A DNA stretch of 64,000 nucleotides. It comes from Gadus chalcogrammus (taxonomy: Eukaryota > Chordata > Actinopteri > Gadiformes > Gadidae). The stretch spans positions 9,143,628-9,207,627 of the forward strand of contig NC_079428.1 in assembly GCF_026213295.1 (NCBI RefSeq), written 5' to 3'. Positions 59,351 to 64,000 of the stretch are shown here, piece after piece (within the stretch, counting starts at the first letter, position 1; every line of letters begins with the position of its first letter). The notes under the pieces are model-generated. The model worked only from the letters and a program-made list of their open reading frames with translations. It did not search any database and had not been told where the DNA came from. The translations under genes were made by a program, and so were the position numbers.

Positions 59351-60190
59351 TAAAGTTCTGCTGAATGCCAAAGATATATTTTAAGCATTGGACTGAATGC
59401 CACAGGAATATATAATTATGTTTTTGCACGTTTGCAACGTCTAAAAGTTCAGGGAAAAGTATATGCCTCTACTGGTGTTGCTTAAGCCAATAGCCTTTTG
59501 AGGCAGTGTTGTTTTTGAATATTAGTGTTAAGGGCCAATAATACTTACTATCATACATTGGTCACCATGTCCGTGGACACATTTGTATGCAGTCTCATGT
59601 TAATATTTCACTGTGCTTTTCTCACCACTACAGATGGTGGTGAACATGAGAGGGTCCCTTCCTGGTCGCCAATGTTAGCTTTTTCTCTTTCAGCTTCGAG
59701 ACTGTAGTCGGGAAACTGAGGGGAGATACTCTATTCTCCAGGGCTTCAGATGCCTACTCACTCCGGAGCTATTACCGTAAGTTCAGTCCACTGGCAGACA
59801 CGGGGAACTTCTCTGGTGATGCTGCTGCTTTATTTGCTTATCTGCAAATAAGTGTACATTTAAATATGCTGTACTAATAAACTTGAATACTCAGTTTTTC
59901 CCCATTGACTACTCTCCGCTCACTACTCACGCCGATTCTCTCTCACTCGCTTCACCTCGATGGAGAATTATACACTTTTTAAAATTGAATAATAAAAAAG
60001 ATATATACAGTATATATGATATAGCAGTGCAATATAGTAATTATGGTAGAATAAAGGCTAGAAATAGCTAATGTTGAATGCACTTTACTTTTTTTTTTTG
60101 TTGAACACTTTAACTGGAATCTGTAACTGAATTAACATCTATTAAAAATGAGCAAGGTCATTATCTTATGTAACCGTCCACCGTGTCTTA
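59351..60190. other. Non-coding; duplicated flank plus unique sequence
   Basis: Bases 59360-59505 (AAAGATATATTTTAAGCATT, GCACGTTTGCAACG) repeat at about 63155-63275 and mark the end of the duplicated segment. The remainder is AT-rich with no gene. Confidence 0.6.
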
Positions 60191-60194
60191 GCAA

Positions 60195-60770
60195 CTACAA
60201 TCGGTGGGAACGGTTTGAACCGGTATTGAAATCTGGGTGGGGTTTGCAGTCAGGAACGAGGATATAAGGCACTTCCTCAAACAGTACAATGCGGTGGTTT
60301 CCAAAGTAAAGTTGTGCTTGGCCTTGGGCCAGGAATGGTTGGCCTAGGAGATTCTCCTCAACAGCTATGTCAGCAACGAGTTTCTTCCCATGTAATGTTT
60401 TTACGGCCTCTTTGTTTATGCTGTGTGTGGTACCTGTTGTAGTTGGTGTCAGGAGGCTTAGGCTTCTAGGTGGCTGCTGGGAATGCTGCAGCTCTCTCCT
60501 CCTTTTTGCCTTCCCTGACGACAGCAGCACGGGTTCTCTGTTCAGTCATGCTGCTTGCCCTTGATTGTATGAGACTGGTGACATATGACGCTGACCGCTT
60601 GGTGGTTTCATGGCGGCGGGCAACGTCATAAGCTTGAGCTTGTGTGTGGGGCCGCTGTTCAAACTGTTTCTGAAAAATGTCTGCATCCCCTGCAGCTTTA
60701 GTAAAAACTTCCAACACCAATAGGATCCTACTCGCTCTCAGTCCACTCGCTGTAGGCTACAGCCACTTTC
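60195..60770 (-). pseudogene. Decayed gypsy gag/protease, second copy
   Basis: Protease-region sequence (LLGQPFLAQGQAQLYFGNHR) and a gag stretch with DVARRHETTKRSAS match the element at 55765-56586 in orientation and order but with different breaks. It is joined near 60809 to L2 sequence. Confidence 0.6.
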
Positions 60771-60808
60771 CCATACATGTCGTTTCTTAAAACCGGAAGA
60801 GCCTCACC

Positions 60809-63085
60809 CGTGTTCAATGACTCCCCCCTTAGTAGACCAATAGACTCTGAGTACACTGCTGATGAGCTTCACTCAATGCTCTCATCTGCCTGCACTGGCA
60901 TTCTGGACTCTATTGCCCCTTTCGAACCGAAACGCAAAAAAACAGTAAACTCCATGGCTCAACGACGCATCGCGCGACCTCAGGCGCGCCTATAAGCGGG
61001 CGGAGGGTAAGTGGCAGAAGGACCGCATTCACATCTCCCTCCAAATCCTCCGTAGCTGCTTGTCAGTCTACTACCGAGCCGTTAAAACTGCTAAAACACA
61101 GTACATTTCCACCCTGGTCTCCAGAAACAGTCACAAACCCCAGGTTATTTTTAATACACTGAATTCTCTCATAAATCCCAGTAATGAATCCCCTGTGGTG
61201 CCCTCACCCGCCCTCTGTGAAAGTTTTCAGAAATTCTTCATTGACAAGGTTGTAGCACTAAGGCCTCCAGATACCTCTGCCATCACTCTCCCTGCCCCTC
61301 CCCCCCCTCCCCCTGCCAGTTGTCCTCAAGCAGTTTGAGCCTATTTCCCTATCCTCCCTCTCTGATGCAGTCAGACATCTGCGGCCCTCCAACTGCCCCT
61401 CCGACTGTCTACCCTCCCGTCTTCTCAAGGATGCTACTGTCCTCGACTCGGTTGCCCCCTTCCTCCTGCAGCTGATCAACACCATCCTCACCTCTGGTTG
61501 TGTCCCGGCTGTCTTCAAGCATGCTGTTGTGCAGCCATTGGTTAAAAAGCCAACCTAGACCCCGCTATCCTCTCAAACTTCAGGCCTATCTCCAAACTAC
61601 CCTTCCTATCCAAAGTCCTTGAGCGAGTGATTTATGTCCAGCTGCAAGCCTTCCTAGCCAATAACAAGATCTATGAGAAGTTCCAGTCTGGCTGTAGAAC
61701 AGCCCACAGCACAGAGACTGCGCTCTTGAGAGTCCTCACTGACCTGCTCTTAGCCGCTGACTCAGGTAGCCCTATGATCCTGGTGCTTTTAGATCTAACC
61801 GCAGCCTTCAACACGGTGGTTCACAGGATCCTACTGGCTCGGCTTGATCATCATGTGGGCATCAAAGGCACAGCCCTGGAGTTCTTCCGGTCCTACCTGG
61901 CCAACAGGAGCTTCTCTGTCCAGCTTGGAGACTCCATCTCCTCTCCCGCCCCCCTCACCTGCGGGGTCCCTCAAGGCTCTATTCTAGGTCCCATCCTTTT
62001 TTTTATCTACATTTTACCCTTAGGGGATATCCTGGCAAAACAAAAGATCTCCTTCCATTGCTTTGCAGATGACGTCCAGCTGTATATCCCCCTTAAGGCT
62101 TATTGGCAGGCTGCACTCCATCTTCTGCGTGACTCTCTAGCTGACATCAAGGCATGGATGGGTGCGAACTTCCTCAACCTTTATGAGAGCAAGACTGAGT
62201 TAGTTATCTTTGGCAAAACCTCTCCGGCCTTCTCCACCAATGCCCTGGGCCCCCTTGCCTCTAACATCAGGTCCTCTGTCAGAAATGTGGGCGTGATTTT
62301 TGACAGTAAATTCAAGTTTGAACAGCAGGTCAGTGCAGTAGTTAGGAAGTGCTTTTTCCACCTGAGAACCCTAGCTAAGATCGAAGCCTACCTACCCCAG
62401 AGCAATCTTGAAAGAGTCCATGCCTTCATCACTTCACAACTGGACTACTGTAATTCTCTTTATACTGGCATCGATCGATCCCAGCTACGCCGCCTGCAGT
62501 TGGTTCAGAACTCAGCCGCCCGACTCCTCACCTGCACTAAAAAACACGATCATATCACCCCAGTCCTGGCTTCACTCCATTGGCTCCCCATCCGCTACCG
62601 CATCAATTTCAAACTCCTCTTGACTGTTTACAAATCTCTCCATGGTCTGGCCCCCACCTTCCTGTCCGATCTTCTCCACCACCATTCCCCTTCCAGAGCA
62701 CTACGGTCAGCAGACCAACTGCGGCTGGAAGAACCCAGGTCCAGGCTTAAAACTAGGGGGGACAGAGCCTTCTCAGTGGCAGCTCCTAGACTCTGGAACT
62801 GCCTCCCCCTCCAAGTCCGTTCTGCTCAGTCTCTGAATGTTTTTAAGTCCCTTTTAAAAACCCACCTCTATTCACTTGCCTTTAGCTAGCATCTCCCTGG
62901 ATGCAACAGTGTATGTATTTTTTTTTTAAATGTTATCTTTTATTGCACTCCTTATTTATTATTATTTATTTTTAATTTTTTTGTGCCTTCCTGCATTATT
63001 GCACTTTACTGTAAAGCACTTTGGTGCGGCTAAGCCGTCTGTAAATGCGCTATATAAATAAAATTGACATTGACATTGATAAAGT
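60809..63085 (+). mobile_element. L2-type LINE, 5'-truncated copy with RT
   Basis: It starts abruptly at GTGTTCAATGACTCC, homologous to about 58387 in the other copy, and runs to the L2 tail (GTAAAGCACTTTGGTGCGGC, GCGCTATATAAATAAAATTG). The region before 61620 is split among frames, so the ORF is broken. Confidence 0.88.
61627..62889 (+). pseudogene. L2-type reverse transcriptase, partial ORF
   Basis: 420 codons open. RT motifs in order: FQSGCRTAHSTETALL, LLDLTAAFNTVVH, TCGVPQGSILGPILFFIY, FADDVQL (the catalytic F-A-D-D), then NVGVIFDSKFKF and the conserved C-terminal HLRTLAKI...RSQLRRLQLVQNSAARLL region. This is the non-LTR RT of the L2/Maui group. The upstream endonuclease is missing and the 5' part of the ORF is frameshifted, so it is a dead copy in spite of the long frame. 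Confidence 0.88.
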
Positions 63086-63275
63086 TCTATCTATTGAACA
63101 GAAAGAAACACTTGGTCATACTTTACACACTTTACCACGGCATGGGCCTGCTGAATGCGAAAGATATATTTTAAGCATTGGACTGAATGCCACATGAATA
63201 TATAATTATGTTTTTGCACGTTTGCAACGTTTAAAAGTTCAGGGAAAAGTATATGCTTCTACTGGTGTTGCTTAA

Positions 63276-64000
63276 AGGTACGGCCACACCAACCGCGTTA
63301 CTCGCGTTGGATAACGTGAGTAACGCGCCTAACCTGACGCTTGATCATTGTGTGGTGGTTCAACGCTTCCAACGCGTCAACGCGCAAACGCAGCTAGATT
63401 AGTCCATGTCCATGCAAGTGAACGGAGCGTTCCCTCTTCGTCATAACTATCAAACCAAACATCCTTCACATTCACAGAGCGAACATTATGAAAGTAAAAT
63501 GCACATTTCTCGCTAAAAATGTTTCCATAAACGCATTTAATGGCGTAACTATGTTACTATTTCCACCCAGAATAAAGATAGTTGTCGGCCGTGGCTGCGC
63601 TGGAGTCCGAGGTAGGAAACCCAAACGCCGCCGTGTTTGGGTGATAGAGTTTAGATCGGGTTAGATTAAATAATATCTGATATAAATAACAATAACCGGG
63701 TTAAATAACTTCACATGGTGTGTCTGGTGTGTTTCCAGCATTCGTAGTGTTGATCAGCAGAGAAATAGTCCGCCAAGACGTTGAGGTTGCTTAGCATCCA
63801 GACACTCTGTCCATGCAAGTGAACGGAGCGTTCCCTCTTCGTCATAACTATCAAACCAAACATCCTTCACATTCACCGAGCGAACATTATGAAAGTAAAA
63901 TGGACATTTCTCGCTAAAAATGTTTCCATAAACGCATTTAATGGCGTAACTATGTTACTATTTCCACCCAGAATAAAGAAAGATGTCGGCCGTATGCTTC
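63276..64000 (+). mobile_element. TTAA-type MITE, left end, cut by window edge
   Basis: TTAA (63272-63275) followed by AGGTACGGCCACACCAACCG, a start common to fish MITEs. It contains a 184-bp direct repeat (63409-63592 and 63810-63993). No coding capacity is visible. Confidence 0.7.

Overview
This is vertebrate, and almost certainly teleost, nuclear DNA: coding exons are sparse and split by GT-AG introns, and transposon debris and long microsatellites fill most of the space. A Ty3/gypsy element with integrase ahead of reverse transcriptase (the Gmr1 type, first described from Atlantic cod) and the extreme density of (CA)n tracts suggest a cod-like fish; this species call is inference. No bacterial operon, CRISPR array, origin or phage feature is present.

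Host genes. (1) The first two coding exons of a phospholipase C beta gene, best fitting plcb3, lie on the minus strand at 25873-25971 and 15861-15950. They are separated by a 9.9 kb intron, and the gene runs off the left edge. (2) A very large interferon-inducible-type GTPase (gvin1-like) lies on the minus strand. It has a 4.65 kb uninterrupted exon (47354-52008) preceded by a phase-matched fibronectin type III exon (52311-52571); a decayed second FN3 exon lies further upstream.

Mobile DNA. 1-14 kb holds hAT-like MITEs, hairpin elements, a tandem array with a 167-170 bp period and a 61-bp 18S rRNA 5' fragment. 15-28 kb is the plcb3 intron and upstream region, with SINE-like pieces and simple repeats. 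28792-34033 is a complete Gmr1-type LTR retrotransposon with one intact 1513-codon gag-pol frame. It is inserted inside a (CA)n tract, and its LTRs are identical except for one 39-bp deletion. 36-45 kb is a nest. Two tandem copies of a promoter/first-exon unit are present, and the second is split by a 6.46 kb transposon (37345-43804) with perfect 21-bp terminal inverted repeats and a 9-bp target duplication. That transposon carries a multi-exon Ulp1-like cysteine protease gene, and a 1.6 kb TTAA-type MITE is inserted inside it. Downstream of the split copy are exons of an unrecognised transposase-like protein, one of which contains 45 bp identical to gvin1 coding sequence. 54-63 kb holds a dispersed element with a small Cys/His-rich ORF, then a roughly 3.5 kb segment present twice (decayed gypsy gag/protease plus an L2-type LINE), each copy having lost a different part. 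The window ends inside another TTAA-type MITE.

The genes do not form a pathway. The window shows two host loci embedded in layered, partly recent transposition. Not annotated as genes: the many frames made of dipeptide repeats over CA/GT/CT tracts, and the plus-strand frames over the gag-pol gene.
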